64,000 nt of DNA from Chitinophaga filiformis (GCF_023100805.1 NZ_CP095855.1:8163001-8227000), one strand, 5' to 3'. Positions 1-9,765 are shown, numbered from the stretch's first letter. Numbers and translations are program-made. The notes: generated by a model from the sequence alone, not told the origin.

Positions 1-377
1 TGCCGGCTGAGTATAAATACTTCACGGCAACGCTCGGGCAGCACTTCCAGCGCCTGCTGATACATCCGCTCCAACTCCCAGGCGGGAGATTGTGCCTGCC
101 CGTCGGCGGCCCGCAGACCGCCTGCCACCTGCTCTTTTTCCTGCCTTACTGTTTCCTTCCGCCAGTTACTGATAGCCGTATTCCGGATGGCGGCAAACAG
201 GTAAGACTTCATAGCGCCCGCAACATCAATGGTTTCGCGTTTCTCCCACAGTCGCAGGAACACCTGCTGCACTACCTCTTCCGCCTCATGGACGTCGCCG
301 GTGTAATGCACCGCAAATGCCAGGCATGCGGCATGATGTTCTCTAAAGGTATTTTCAAATGTACGACGGTCCAGCAT
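1..377 (-). CDS. ECF-type RNA polymerase sigma factor (partial, C-terminus off the left edge)
   Basis: Translating the minus strand from the ATG at 377 gives MLDRRTFENTFREHHAACLA and continues without a stop to base 1, about 125 residues. The segment containing EAEEVVQQVFLRLWEKRE is the sigma-70 region 2 signature that binds core polymerase and the -10 element, and it is followed by SYLFAAIRNTAISNWRK. The visible end, LPERCREVFILSR, is the start of region 4, which reads the -35 element. Roughly the last 50 residues are missing. In Bacteroidota such short sigma factors usually sit beside a FecR anti-sigma gene and a SusC-type receptor, which would lie to the left of this window. It diverges from pyrD with about 130 bp between start codons. 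The family call is firm; the regulon is unknown. Confidence 0.85.
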   Translation of the reverse strand, partial: MLDRRTFENTFREHHAACLAFAVHYTGDVHEAEEVVQQVFLRLWEKRETIDVAGAMKSYLFAAIRNTAISNWRKETVRQEKEQVAGGLRAADGQAQSPAWELERMYQQALEVLPERCREVFILSR

Positions 378-491
378 TGGTATTTAAGCCCTGTAAAGAT
401 ATAATATATACCGGGTTTTGTTGTGTTATATGCTGACTATCACCATTTCCGGGTATTCAGGTTCGAAGGAATGACTATTGTTGAACTTATT

Positions 492-499
492 TATCTTTG
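492..499 (+). promoter_or_regulatory. Bacteroidota -7 promoter element of pyrD
   Basis: TATCTTTG matches the Bacteroidota -7 consensus TAnnTTTG exactly and ends only 7 bp before the preferred pyrD ATG at 507. I do not see a well-placed -33 TTG. Transcription would begin at or next to the start codon. Confidence 0.5.
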
Positions 500-506
500 T
501 GCCCGC

Positions 507-1529
507 ATGTATAATCTTATCAAAAAAATACTCTTCCGCTTTCCGCCGGAAGGCATTCACCACCAGGTAATGAAAGGCCTGCAGGTAATGCACAATATCC
601 CCCTGGGGAAAAATGTCGTACGTTCTTTCTGCCAGCCTAAACGCAAAGGCCTCGAAAGACAATTATGGGGACTGACCTTTAAAAATCCCGTAGGACTGGC
701 AGCAGGTTTCGATAAAGACGCCCGCTATACTGACGAACTGGCCAGCCTCGGATTCGGCTTCGTGGAGATCGGCACCGTTACACCGGTAGCACAACCCGGT
801 AATGATCAGCCCCGCCTTTTCCGTCTTCCTGCCGACCAGGCACTTATCAACCGGATGGGCTTCAACAACGGAGGTGCTATCGCCGCTGCCAAACGCCTGC
901 AGAAACGGAAATCAGATATTATCATCGGTGGTAATATCGGCAAGAACAAGATCACTCCGAATGAACAGGCCATCAACGATTATGAGAAATGTTTCCATGC
1001 CCTGTTCGATGTGGTGGATTATTTCGTTGTGAATGTCAGCTCTCCCAATACGCCTAATCTCCGTGCGTTACAGGAGAAAGAGCCCTTAAAGCAGCTCCTG
1101 CATCACTTGCAGATGCTGAATGCCCAGAAGCCGAAACAAAAACCTATTCTGCTGAAAATAGCGCCAGACCTGACCAGCAGTCAGCTGGACGATATTATCG
1201 AGATCGTACAGGAAACCAAACTGGCGGGTATTGTTGCTACCAATACAACTATCGACAGGGATAACTTACAGACGCCGGCAGAAGAAGTAGCCGCTATCGG
1301 CTCCGGGGGGCTGAGCGGCCTGCCGGTAAAGCAAAAGGCCACAGAAGTGATCCGCTACATCCACAAGCACACTAATGGCGCTGTGCCTATCATTGCCGTA
1401 GGAGGCATCTTCACCGCTGCAGATGCACAGGAAAAACTGGATGCCGGGGCCTCGCTGGTGCAGGTGTATACAGGATTTGTGTATGAAGGGCCAACAATTG
1501 TAAAGAAGATCTGCGAAGGATTAAAATAA
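507..1529 (+). CDS. pyrD: Dihydroorotate dehydrogenase (quinone), class 2
   Basis: This enzyme oxidises dihydroorotate to orotate in pyrimidine synthesis and passes electrons to membrane quinone. The N-terminus MYNLIKKILFRFPPEGIHHQ is the short amphipathic membrane-docking segment that distinguishes class 2 enzymes. The core shows the FMN/substrate motifs GLAAGFDKDARYTDEL, RMGFNNGG, NVSSPNTPNLR (with the catalytic serine expected in class 2), VATNTTI and GSGGLSG. At 340 residues it has normal length. An in-frame upstream ATG at 423 would add 28 residues unlike the family and would cross a promoter element, so I prefer 507. The gene stands alone between a divergent sigma factor and a convergent GH127 gene, and ends just before a strong hairpin. 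Confidence 0.95.
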   Translation: MYNLIKKILFRFPPEGIHHQVMKGLQVMHNIPLGKNVVRSFCQPKRKGLERQLWGLTFKNPVGLAAGFDKDARYTDELASLGFGFVEIGTVTPVAQPGNDQPRLFRLPADQALINRMGFNNGGAIAAAKRLQKRKSDIIIGGNIGKNKITPNEQAINDYEKCFHALFDVVDYFVVNVSSPNTPNLRALQEKEPLKQLLHHLQMLNAQKPKQKPILLKIAPDLTSSQLDDIIEIVQETKLAGIVATNTTIDRDNLQTPAEEVAAIGSGGLSGLPVKQKATEVIRYIHKHTNGAVPIIAVGGIFTAADAQEKLDAGASLVQVYTGFVYEGPTIVKKICEGLK

Positions 1530-1542
1530 TATATACTGAAAC

Positions 1543-1590
1543 ACAACAGGCGTCATATGTGCACAGCTGTGTACATATGGCGCCTGTTGT
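1543..1590 (+). terminator. 48-bp hairpin downstream of pyrD
   Basis: Two 24-base arms, the left starting ACAACAGGCGTC at 1543 and the right ending GGCGCCTGTTGT at 1590, are complementary throughout. In plus-strand RNA the two non-Watson-Crick positions become U-G or G-U pairs, whereas on the minus strand they are A-C mismatches, so the structure favours plus-strand RNA. There is no immediate U-tract; a T8 run comes about 14 bases later. It probably ends or protects the pyrD transcript. Confidence 0.6.
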
Positions 1591-1696
1591 ATTAAGAAAG
1601 GAGTTTTTTTTATTTGGTTACCTGCTGGTCGTTTAAGCGATTCGCAGTGTCAATTTTTACTTTTGAGCTTTCTTCAATGGCTTTTTTTCCGATGGA

Positions 1697-3697
1697 TTAC
1701 CTGGCCAGTATTTCCACGTCCACTATTTTCTCAGGGAACCATACATTCATTTCTCCTTCTCCCCTGTTTGCCCATGCATAATATGGGATCAGTGTTACCT
1801 GCTTAGGTACGGTGCTCACCTGCTGTTGCTGTTCATTTACATTGATACTTTTGCCTTCCCCTTTGAGCACCACGACGCCGTTCAGCATGTCTTTCCTTAC
1901 TTCAGGCGCGAATACTTCCGGTAATAACAGATTGCTGGTACGGCCGTCATTATCTTTCCACTCTGCACAATACATCAATGGTCCGCGCTGAACTGCGATC
2001 TTACCGTTATCATCTTTTACCTGCTGATTGGCCAGTACTTCATGTGTTTCCATAGGCAACTGTACCTCTACCACATCTTTCCTGTTCCATTTCTTTCTGA
2101 TCACGGCATATCCCTGCTCCAGCTGATATGATACCGGCTGGCCATTTACTTTGATCAGCACACTGTCTGCCTTACCGCCTTTAAAATAATAGATGCCGCC
2201 GGGAATAGCTTCCTGTCTTGCCCAGCCGGGTATGCGGACTTTCAAGGTGAACTCCGTTGCCGCAGCCGGCTCTATATTGAAACGCAGATTGCCCTCCCAT
2301 GGGTAATTGTTGGACTGCACGATCTTCACTTTCTGTTTTTCCACATCCAGTGAGGCGGTACTGTTAACAAACAGGTTCACATATACTTCCCGGCCTTTCT
2401 GTGCGTAGATGTAGCCGGGGAGTGAAGGCAGGAAACGCGCCATATTTGTCGGACAGCAGGAGCATTCAAACCATCCCGAGCGCGATGCCTCCAGGCTGTG
2501 ATGATGCATTCCCCGGCGTACCTGCATGGCATTGGTATAGAAGAAAGACTTACCATCCAGCCCCACGCCGGATATCAGCCCGTTGTACAGGATCTTTTCC
2601 AGCATATCCACATACTTTGCATCGCCATGCAACTGGAACATACGTTGATTCCAATAGGCATTACCGATAGCTGCACAGGTCTCATTATAAGCGGTAGCAT
2701 TGGGCAATTCATAATTCTCGCCAAAGCGCTCGCCATCGGGTACAGCACCGATGCCGCCCTGCACATAGATCTTTTTAGTGGCCATATTCTCCCAGAGCCT
2801 GTCAATAGCATGCAGATAGGCGGTATCGCCTTCCAGCGCTGCTATATCGGCCATCGCTGCATACAGGTACATAGCCCTTACCGCATGTCCTACCACTTCT
2901 GACTGCTGTACTACCGGCGCCTGGTCCTGCCAGTATTTGCCATTCTCCCATGGGTTCCTGCTTTTAAAATTATACTGCCGTTTGCCTCTTTCATCGATGA
3001 AGAACTTTGCCAGCTGCAGGTATTCTTTCTTTCCGGTAACGCGGTATAAACGTACCAATCCCATCTCCACTATTTCGTGCCCGGGAGCAACACCACGTTT
3101 GCCGGGACCAAAGGTCTGTACCAGCAGATCAGCATTCTTCAGCGCAATGTCCAGGAAATTACGTTTGCCGGTAGCCAGGTAATGCGCACTGGCAGCTTCA
3201 AACATATGCCCGGAATTATAAAGTTCATGGCTTCCGTCATGCTCCTTCACCCATCGCTCCGGTCCCGACCAGTCGTGCGGATGCAATGGATCGATCGTTC
3301 TTGCTGTATACAGGTAGCCATCAGGTTCCTGGGCTTTAGCCACAATAGCGATCAGCGAATCCACATAAGCGTCCATCTTCTTATCGGGCGTAACAGCCAT
3401 GGAGTAGGAAGCCCCTTCGATAGTCTTGTAAATATCCGTATCATCGAAGGGGAACTTCGTACAGAACTTCCCTTCTTTCGCTGCCGCCATCTCAAAGTTC
3501 TTCACACGTCCCGTACTTTCGCACCTTGCAAAAGATGCAGGGATCGTCACATTATGATTCGTACGTACACGCGGCAGCCAGAAGCTGTCTGTCAGCTGCA
3601 CAGCAGTGAAATTCACTGCCCTCACAGGATAGTCGGCCTGCTGCGCACAAAGAGGAACAGCGTACAACAGGGCGAGCGATAATAATTGTTTTTTCAT
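1697..3697 (-). CDS. GH127 beta-L-arabinofuranosidase (DUF1680 family)
   Basis: This is a secreted glycoside hydrolase of the HypBA1 family, which releases beta-linked L-arabinofuranose through a zinc-bound cysteine nucleophile. Residues 1-19 form a signal peptide (MKKQLLSLALLYAVPLCAQQ, cleaved near A/Q). Two family motifs are visible. YNETCAAIG has Glu339 and Cys341. FECSCCPTN has Cys412, Cys414 and Cys415. By alignment with HypBA1, Cys414 is the likely nucleophile and Glu339/Cys341/Cys414/Cys415 the likely zinc site. The 666 residues suit the family. It is the last gene of a sigma/FecR/SusC/SusD locus, 13 bp after susD, so the locus most likely takes up an arabinose-containing glycan and trims it in the periplasm. 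The exact linkage specificity is inferred. Confidence 0.9.
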   Translation of the reverse strand: MKKQLLSLALLYAVPLCAQQADYPVRAVNFTAVQLTDSFWLPRVRTNHNVTIPASFARCESTGRVKNFEMAAAKEGKFCTKFPFDDTDIYKTIEGASYSMAVTPDKKMDAYVDSLIAIVAKAQEPDGYLYTARTIDPLHPHDWSGPERWVKEHDGSHELYNSGHMFEAASAHYLATGKRNFLDIALKNADLLVQTFGPGKRGVAPGHEIVEMGLVRLYRVTGKKEYLQLAKFFIDERGKRQYNFKSRNPWENGKYWQDQAPVVQQSEVVGHAVRAMYLYAAMADIAALEGDTAYLHAIDRLWENMATKKIYVQGGIGAVPDGERFGENYELPNATAYNETCAAIGNAYWNQRMFQLHGDAKYVDMLEKILYNGLISGVGLDGKSFFYTNAMQVRRGMHHHSLEASRSGWFECSCCPTNMARFLPSLPGYIYAQKGREVYVNLFVNSTASLDVEKQKVKIVQSNNYPWEGNLRFNIEPAAATEFTLKVRIPGWARQEAIPGGIYYFKGGKADSVLIKVNGQPVSYQLEQGYAVIRKKWNRKDVVEVQLPMETHEVLANQQVKDDNGKIAVQRGPLMYCAEWKDNDGRTSNLLLPEVFAPEVRKDMLNGVVVLKGEGKSINVNEQQQQVSTVPKQVTLIPYYAWANRGEGEMNVWFPEKIVDVEILAR

Positions 3698-3710
3698 AAC
3701 CCTTTATAAA

Positions 3711-5327
3711 TTAATAACCACCATTTTGCTGAAGATTGCCATTTTTGTTGATCTCGATACGGGGAATAGGAAAGAGTGTACGGTAGTCGCCATTAGGTGT
3801 ATGCGAAAACCATGATTTCTTTGTAAACACTTTAAAGCGGATCAGGTCCTGCCTGCGGCGGTCTTCCTGCGCAAACTCCCAGCCCAGTTCATCCAGGAAG
3901 CGGCCATACTGGATATCAGCCCCGCCTTCCACAGTTTGATTCAGATGATCGCGCAAGCCGTAGTTATAAACACTTCCTTTCAGCAAGTCAGCGCCTGTAA
4001 CCAGCGCTTTATCCGGATGCTCTGTAAAATTCCGTTGTCTTACCTGCGTTACCAGCGTAGCTGCGCCTGCAGCATCGCCATTCCTTAACAGGCTTTCCGC
4101 TTTCATCATGAGGATGTCTGCATAGCGGAACAAAGGCCAGTCATTGCTCAGCTGTACATTGGCTTTCTGCTTGATCTCAAATTTACCCAAACGGAAACCA
4201 TGTATCTCTTCCGACTGATCGATGCCCGGCACTTCATTGATAAAGGCCAGCGGTTTGCCCGTATAAGCGCCCATGGTGCAGTTCAGTGCAGCACCGGCAG
4301 CGCTGTATTGTTGTCCCTTGATCCAGTTATCGCGATAGCGCGCATCATCCATATCAAATGTATTGATGAACTGGGGAATAGCACAGATACCGCCCCATGG
4401 AGTGGACTTGAGATTATAGGTAGCCTGGCATGCAGGTTGTAATGTCTGCATGTGAATATCAAAGGCATTCCAGTTCGTTACATATGTCTCATCAAACGGC
4501 AGCGCAAAAATGATCTCCTTGGAGTTCTCATTGTCTGTTACAAACACGCTGCGTTGTACGGGTTCCAGTATAAAGCCTTTCCCTGAATTAATGACAGCAT
4601 CGCATGCTGCGATACATTCATCCCATGCAGAGGTACCGGTGTATACTTCTGCGTTCAGGTACATCTTGGCCAGTAAAGCATAGGCTGCCCACTGATTGAA
4701 CCTGCCATAGGTTGTCTTGTCATTCTTATCGCTCAGTAAAGGAAGATTGTCTTTTATTTCCTTGACGATGAATTCATATACTTCCTTACGGGTACTTTGC
4801 TTCGGCAGGAATCCTTCCGGCACGTCGAACTTCGTTACAATAGGTACATTGCCATATACATCACACAACACATAATAGTAGGAAGCGCGCAGTACCTTCA
4901 GCTCAGCCAATGTTTCTTCCTTTCCATTGGAGACAGGTATACTGCCTGACTCCAGCTGATAGATGACACGGTTGCAATTGGTAATACCGGCATAGGTACG
5001 GTTCCAGGTATTGATGGTAACATCATCATCTGCCGTCCACTTATGCTCATGCAAACGACGATAGATACCGCCATCCACCCAGCCATTAGGGCGCGCCGGG
5101 ATCACCACTTCATCTGAGGTAGCTTCCTGTATGCGGGCAAAGCCATTCCAGTCGTTCAGCACAATACGCCAGTTCACATAAGCAGCGCCCACCAGTGAGG
5201 CCAGGTCTTCTGTGGAAGGATCAAATTGCCCGGCGATGATCTCGTTATAACTTACATCCTTTAATTTGGTGCAGGCAGACACCAGTAACAGCGTTGCCAG
5301 TAATATTGTCTTGATAGATTGTTTCAT
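3711..5327 (-). CDS. SusD/RagB family glycan-binding lipoprotein
   Basis: This is the surface lipoprotein that caps a SusC-type outer-membrane channel and captures oligosaccharide. The signal sequence ends in LLVSACTKL, a lipobox with the acylated cysteine near residue 19. The TPR-like body shows usual SusD segments: YAGITNCNRVIYQLE, LKVLRASYYYVLCDVYGNVP, YALLAKMYLNAEVY, WPLFRYADILMMKAE, and a C-terminus resembling the usual FPIP.EI..N..L.QN-GY ending. The length of 538 is typical. It lies 19 bp downstream of its SusC partner and 13 bp upstream of the GH127 gene, so the three are almost certainly co-transcribed. The ligand is inferred from the neighbouring arabinofuranosidase. Confidence 0.93.
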   Translation of the reverse strand: MKQSIKTILLATLLLVSACTKLKDVSYNEIIAGQFDPSTEDLASLVGAAYVNWRIVLNDWNGFARIQEATSDEVVIPARPNGWVDGGIYRRLHEHKWTADDDVTINTWNRTYAGITNCNRVIYQLESGSIPVSNGKEETLAELKVLRASYYYVLCDVYGNVPIVTKFDVPEGFLPKQSTRKEVYEFIVKEIKDNLPLLSDKNDKTTYGRFNQWAAYALLAKMYLNAEVYTGTSAWDECIAACDAVINSGKGFILEPVQRSVFVTDNENSKEIIFALPFDETYVTNWNAFDIHMQTLQPACQATYNLKSTPWGGICAIPQFINTFDMDDARYRDNWIKGQQYSAAGAALNCTMGAYTGKPLAFINEVPGIDQSEEIHGFRLGKFEIKQKANVQLSNDWPLFRYADILMMKAESLLRNGDAAGAATLVTQVRQRNFTEHPDKALVTGADLLKGSVYNYGLRDHLNQTVEGGADIQYGRFLDELGWEFAQEDRRRQDLIRFKVFTKKSWFSHTPNGDYRTLFPIPRIEINKNGNLQQNGGY

Positions 5328-5346
5328 AACAGCAGAAATTAAGAGA

Positions 5347-8300
5347 TCAGAAATTCATGTTAACACCAACGGTAAAGGTCCTTACTGAAGGATACTTGTC
5401 CCTGTCATCGTTGCCGGGCGCCAGTCCCAGCCTGTTCACCTCAGGGTCGATCCCCTTATAACCAGTGATGACAAAAGTGTTCAGCGTAGATACATACACA
5501 CGTGCGGAATGCATGTACTTTAATTTCAGGTTCCGGAAATTGTATCCCAGTGTGATGTTGTCTACCTTCCAGAAATCGCCGTTCTCCACATAGTAGCTGT
5601 TAAACTCCAGTGGCATATCTTTACTCAGTACTGCTTTTCCGAATACCTTATCGTAAGCAGACTTTAAGCGGTTGTACTGCTGCAGGCCGGTATTCTCATA
5701 ATACATGCGCTGGAAGTTCAGGATCTGGTAGTCGAAAGCGCCACGCATAGTAATATTCAGATCAAACTGTTTGTAACGGAAGGTGTTGTTCCATCCGGCA
5801 TAATACTTCGGAAGACCATTACCCAGTACACGTTTATCTTCGAAAGCATGCTGGTAACTGTCGTAGGGAACAGGCTTCCCGTCACGGCCTTCATAGATCC
5901 ATTTACCATCCTGGGAAATGTCTACCACTTTGAAACCATAGAAATCGCCGATATTATCGCCGATGTTCACAATGTGCGTGAAGGTCTGGATCGGTTCGCC
6001 GGTACCACCAGTGGTAAAGTAATTGTTGGTAGTCTTGTAGAGGTTATTAGACAGGCTTACAAGTTTATTGGTATTGGTAGAGAAATTCACACTGCTGCTC
6101 CATTCGAAGTTCCTTGTCTTTACCGGGATGAAGTTCACCAATACTTCCAGACCTTTATTTTCCATCTTGCCTACGTTAGCACGTGTGGACGGATACATGT
6201 TCGGAGGACTGGGCACCTGGTAGTCGTACAACAGCCCATTGATGCGGCGGATGTAATAATCTATGCTACCGCTGATCCTTCCGCTATACATAGAGAAGTC
6301 CAGACCTGCATTCGTTTCATGTTTTTCTTCCCAGCGCAGGTTGGCATTGGGGTTCTGTGAAGGTCCCAGTGTCTGTATCCACACGCCGTTTACATATACA
6401 TAACTGCTGTAGTTCAGGATGGCCACACCAAGGAACAGGTCTGTCGGCTGTGTACCGGTAACGCCATAACCTACACGTAGTTTCAGGTCGTCGAACAATG
6501 TCTGCTTTTTCATAAACGCCTCGTTGCTGATACGCCATCCGGCAGAAACAGCCGGGAAGGTACCCCAGGGTTGCTTAGTGCCGTACAATTGGCTGGCGGC
6601 TTCATGACGTAGGCTGGCCAGCAGGAGGTAACGGTCGTCATAGCTATAGGTAGCCCTGCCAAAAAAGCCAATGAGGTTCGTTTCTGTTTTATCGCTGTAT
6701 TCCGGCGCCAGGCCTTCCTTCAGGGCCTGCCCTATGCCAATGTTGTTGTAGGTAAAGCGGTCTGTGGGGAAGTCCCAGTTCTGCATCCAGTGACTGTTAT
6801 ACTCACGTTCCTGGTAGCTGTAACCTGCCAGCGCCGTGAATTTATGTCTTCTTACATCTTTACTGTATTGTGCTGTCAGTTCCACAAGCCTGTCCATCCT
6901 TTGTGCTGAGCCTACTGATGCATACCCGTTCCTGCTATCCCTGAGATTAGATATATGCTTTTTAGTTTCTGAGTACCCCCTGTCTTCATTGTAATGCGTA
7001 TAGGAGAATAAGGCAGACAGTTTCAGTCCTTCTACCGGCAGCAGGGTCAATGAACCATTCAGACGGGTGTTCTGAGAAGTATTCCGGCCGTCGCTTTCAT
7101 AAAGCCTTGATACCGGGTTTTCGTAGTTAAACAAGCCGGTCTGTTCATACCAGTTTCCCAATGAATCGCGCAAAGGAGATGTCGGGTTACGGATGAGGGC
7201 CTGCCTGTAGGTATAACCATTAAAGCTGAAACCATCGCCGGTGGTAGTGTACCTGTTGTTGGCGCTCAGCATGCCCAGGTTCACCCGCAGCTTATCATCC
7301 AGCATACTGTGGTTGATATCGATACGGCCGGTGAAGGTCCTGTTATCCGATTTCTTCATCACACCTTCCAGGGAACGGTAGTTAGCATTCGCAAGATAAT
7401 TTGTTTTGGCATTCCCTCCCCTCATTGTAAGGTTGTGTACATGCGTGAATGGCGTCTGTGATATTTCCTTCAGCCAGTCGGTATTGGCGCCCTGGTCCCA
7501 GGAAGCGTCCCTGGTGCCTTCCGCGATCTGTTTACGGTAGTCGGCAGCTGTCAGCATTTCCGGCTTGCGGGCGATGGTCTGTGTGCTGACATACCCGCTG
7601 TATTCCACTGAATTGTTGTAGGTACCGCTGGCCCTGCGGGTGGTGATAATGATCACACCGTTGGTACCGCGTGTACCATATATAGCAGCAGCAGATCCGT
7701 CTTTTAACACATCGACAGATTCGATGTCTTCCGGCGCTACTGTCTTAAGATCGCCCGGTATACCGTCTATCAGCACCAAAGGATCAGCGTTGGCTCCCAG
7801 CAGGGTGGTATTACCACGCAGCAGGATCTGCGAGGTACTGGTGGGGTCGCCGCTGGGCGTAGCGATGGAAAGTCCGGCTACTTTACCCTGTAGCAGTTGT
7901 CCGGCGTCCAGCACATTGCCTTTTACGAAGCTCTCTGACTTTACGGTAGCGACAGCGCTGGTCAGGTCGCCCTTCCGCAGGCTACCATATCCTATTACAA
8001 CAACGTCTGCCAGGGAGTTATCGCTTAGTGCCATCTGGATATTCAGCTGACTGCGGCCTTTCACGGCCACTTCCTGGGTGCGGTAACCGATGTAACTGAT
8101 CAGCAGCGTATCGGCTTCGTTTTTCGCTTCGAGCGAGAAAACACCTTTCTCATTGGTAATGGTACCCGCCCTTGACGATTTCACCACGATGCTCACTCCC
8201 GGCAGTGGCTGTCCTTTTTCGTCGGTCACCATGCCTGTGATGACCTTGGCCATGCCCTCGGGAACCGGCATGCCTTTAGCGGCAGCCTCCATGGCAGCAG

Positions 8301-8703
8301 ACATAGGCATTCTTTTGATAATGATATATTTCCCTTCCTGTACATAGAACAGGTCGTGTGGCAGCAACAGTGCGTCCAGCACCTCTTTCAGTGAGCGCTC
8401 CTTGTTTTCCAGCGCGGGTACAGGCGTATTGCCGGCCAGCGCACCGTCTACAATAAAGAAGAAAGGCGCCTGCGTTTCTATGCGTTTTAATACTTTATCA
8501 AGTTTTCCTTCCCTGATATTCAGCTGCAACATCACGGTGTTCAGGTCCTGCCCATTGGTATCACGGGCAATGAGCAACAACGTTGTTGTACACAGCACTA
8601 TCATTATCATGATCACTGTTCGCATTAGCTTAAACAAAAGGTCTGGTAAATAATGGTGGGTAATGCCCATAGGCCTCCCTGTCAAAATACCGTAGTATTT
8701 CAT
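5347..8703 (-). CDS. SusC/RagA TonB-dependent receptor with N-terminal STN signalling domain
   Basis: This is the outer-membrane channel that imports glycan fragments using TonB energy. The order is: signal/transmembrane-like stretch (LMRTVIMIMIVLCTTTLLLI); an STN domain (LNIREGKLDKVLKRIETQAP, about 80 residues), which relays ligand binding to a FecR-type anti-sigma factor; a carboxypeptidase-D-like beta-sandwich (ITGMVTDEKGQPLPGVSIVV); a TonB box/plug region (ADVVVIGYGSLRKGDLTSAV, IPGDLKTVAPEDIESVDVLK, GTRGTNGVIIITT); and a long beta-barrel ending in TVGVNMNF. I chose the ATG at 8703 (MKYYGILTGRP) because it fits the extended N-termini of STN receptors; an ATG at 8763 is also in frame. The FecR and sigma genes immediately upstream complete a trans-envelope signalling circuit. 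Confidence 0.93.
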   Translation of the reverse strand: MKYYGILTGRPMGITHHYLPDLLFKLMRTVIMIMIVLCTTTLLLIARDTNGQDLNTVMLQLNIREGKLDKVLKRIETQAPFFFIVDGALAGNTPVPALENKERSLKEVLDALLLPHDLFYVQEGKYIIIKRMPMSAAMEAAAKGMPVPEGMAKVITGMVTDEKGQPLPGVSIVVKSSRAGTITNEKGVFSLEAKNEADTLLISYIGYRTQEVAVKGRSQLNIQMALSDNSLADVVVIGYGSLRKGDLTSAVATVKSESFVKGNVLDAGQLLQGKVAGLSIATPSGDPTSTSQILLRGNTTLLGANADPLVLIDGIPGDLKTVAPEDIESVDVLKDGSAAAIYGTRGTNGVIIITTRRASGTYNNSVEYSGYVSTQTIARKPEMLTAADYRKQIAEGTRDASWDQGANTDWLKEISQTPFTHVHNLTMRGGNAKTNYLANANYRSLEGVMKKSDNRTFTGRIDINHSMLDDKLRVNLGMLSANNRYTTTGDGFSFNGYTYRQALIRNPTSPLRDSLGNWYEQTGLFNYENPVSRLYESDGRNTSQNTRLNGSLTLLPVEGLKLSALFSYTHYNEDRGYSETKKHISNLRDSRNGYASVGSAQRMDRLVELTAQYSKDVRRHKFTALAGYSYQEREYNSHWMQNWDFPTDRFTYNNIGIGQALKEGLAPEYSDKTETNLIGFFGRATYSYDDRYLLLASLRHEAASQLYGTKQPWGTFPAVSAGWRISNEAFMKKQTLFDDLKLRVGYGVTGTQPTDLFLGVAILNYSSYVYVNGVWIQTLGPSQNPNANLRWEEKHETNAGLDFSMYSGRISGSIDYYIRRINGLLYDYQVPSPPNMYPSTRANVGKMENKGLEVLVNFIPVKTRNFEWSSSVNFSTNTNKLVSLSNNLYKTTNNYFTTGGTGEPIQTFTHIVNIGDNIGDFYGFKVVDISQDGKWIYEGRDGKPVPYDSYQHAFEDKRVLGNGLPKYYAGWNNTFRYKQFDLNITMRGAFDYQILNFQRMYYENTGLQQYNRLKSAYDKVFGKAVLSKDMPLEFNSYYVENGDFWKVDNITLGYNFRNLKLKYMHSARVYVSTLNTFVITGYKGIDPEVNRLGLAPGNDDRDKYPSVRTFTVGVNMNF

Positions 8704-8895
8704 ATCTTTAATTGCATTTTGTATGATGTAATAGAATACAAAGCCGTAGCGCCTGCGTTGCATATATGGTTTGCAGACTCTGATGCAGACAGCGCTATGT
8801 TATCCTTTCCTTACGGGAAAGGATTTTTTTATGTGGTATTGCCGGGAAATGCTGTTGTTTGCTTCATAACGGGATTCTTGATTTTTGTGAAAATA

Positions 8896-9765
8896 TTATT
8901 GGCACCCTTCTCCGCTGATATATACTTCTTTTTTGTCCTGACTAATGCGGTATGTGGAATTGTTGATCTTACATAATAGCTCCAATATTCGCTCCATCGT
9001 TGCCTGTTCATCAAAGCTGGCAATGAACGTGCATTGCTTCAGTGCGTTGTTCTCAAAATGGAAAGTGACGTCATATTTCCTGCTTAAGGTGTTGGCAATA
9101 GATTCAAATGTTTCATTGTTCACCTCAAACCCGCCATTTATCCAGGCGTGGTAAACCGTTGCATTGACGGTCCTTTCGGCGGCACTGTCTGTCTTTTCTT
9201 CCAGCGTGATCTGTTTATTGGCTGTCAGTACCGTAATATGCTTCCTTTCATCTTCCACCTTTATCTTCCCGGAAGCAACAGTAATGGAAGTTGGTTCGCC
9301 GCTATAGGCTTTAATATTAAAGCTGGTACCCAACACGGTTGTAGTGCTGCCTCCCGCTTTTACAATAAATGGGCGGGCGCCTTTCCGCACGTCAAAAAAC
9401 GCTTCTCCGCTGAGTGTGACCTCCCTGTGTTGCGGCCCCTCATGGTATTGCAGCTTACTGTCTGCATTCAGCCATACAATGCTACTGTCGGGCAGTACGA
9501 TCCTGTTTTGCTGTTCCTTTGGTACGTATACGACAAGTTTCTTTTCAGCCCCTTTCGGATATAAAGCCCAGACACCGGCGGCGATCAGGATGGCAGCAGC
9601 CATCCACCACACTGTAGACAAACGCCTTGTCCGGGGCCTGTCTTCCATCCTGACCATATCCATTTCTTCCTTTCCGTACCATTGCATCAGGACGTTGATC
9701 TCTTCCTCTGTGGCGGTACCAGCCAGCCATTTGCGGGCAAGTTCGTGGATGTAATCGTCAGGCAT
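8896..9765 (-). CDS. FecR-family anti-sigma factor (with DUF4974-like C-terminus)
   Basis: This is an inner-membrane regulator that holds the ECF sigma factor and releases it when the SusC receptor binds ligand. The cytoplasmic N-terminus (MPDDYIHELARKWLAGTATE) is followed by one membrane helix (VWWMAAAILIAAGVWALYP, about residues 52-70). Then comes the periplasmic FecR domain (PDSSIVWLNADSKLQYHEG, REVTLSGEAFFDV, VLGTSFNIKAYSGE) and a C-terminal domain (NETFESIANTLSRKYDVTFH) that binds the receptor STN domain. The length of 289 is typical. It follows the sigma gene by 69 bp and precedes the STN-bearing receptor, the order expected for a sigma/anti-sigma/transducer set. Confidence 0.93.
   Translation of the reverse strand: MPDDYIHELARKWLAGTATEEEINVLMQWYGKEEMDMVRMEDRPRTRRLSTVWWMAAAILIAAGVWALYPKGAEKKLVVYVPKEQQNRIVLPDSSIVWLNADSKLQYHEGPQHREVTLSGEAFFDVRKGARPFIVKAGGSTTTVLGTSFNIKAYSGEPTSITVASGKIKVEDERKHITVLTANKQITLEEKTDSAAERTVNATVYHAWINGGFEVNNETFESIANTLSRKYDVTFHFENNALKQCTFIASFDEQATMERILELLCKINNSTYRISQDKKEVYISGEGCQ

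Noticed and set aside
423..506. Earlier pyrD start adding 28 residues
   Set aside because: The added residues do not resemble the family and would span the TATCTTTG promoter box.
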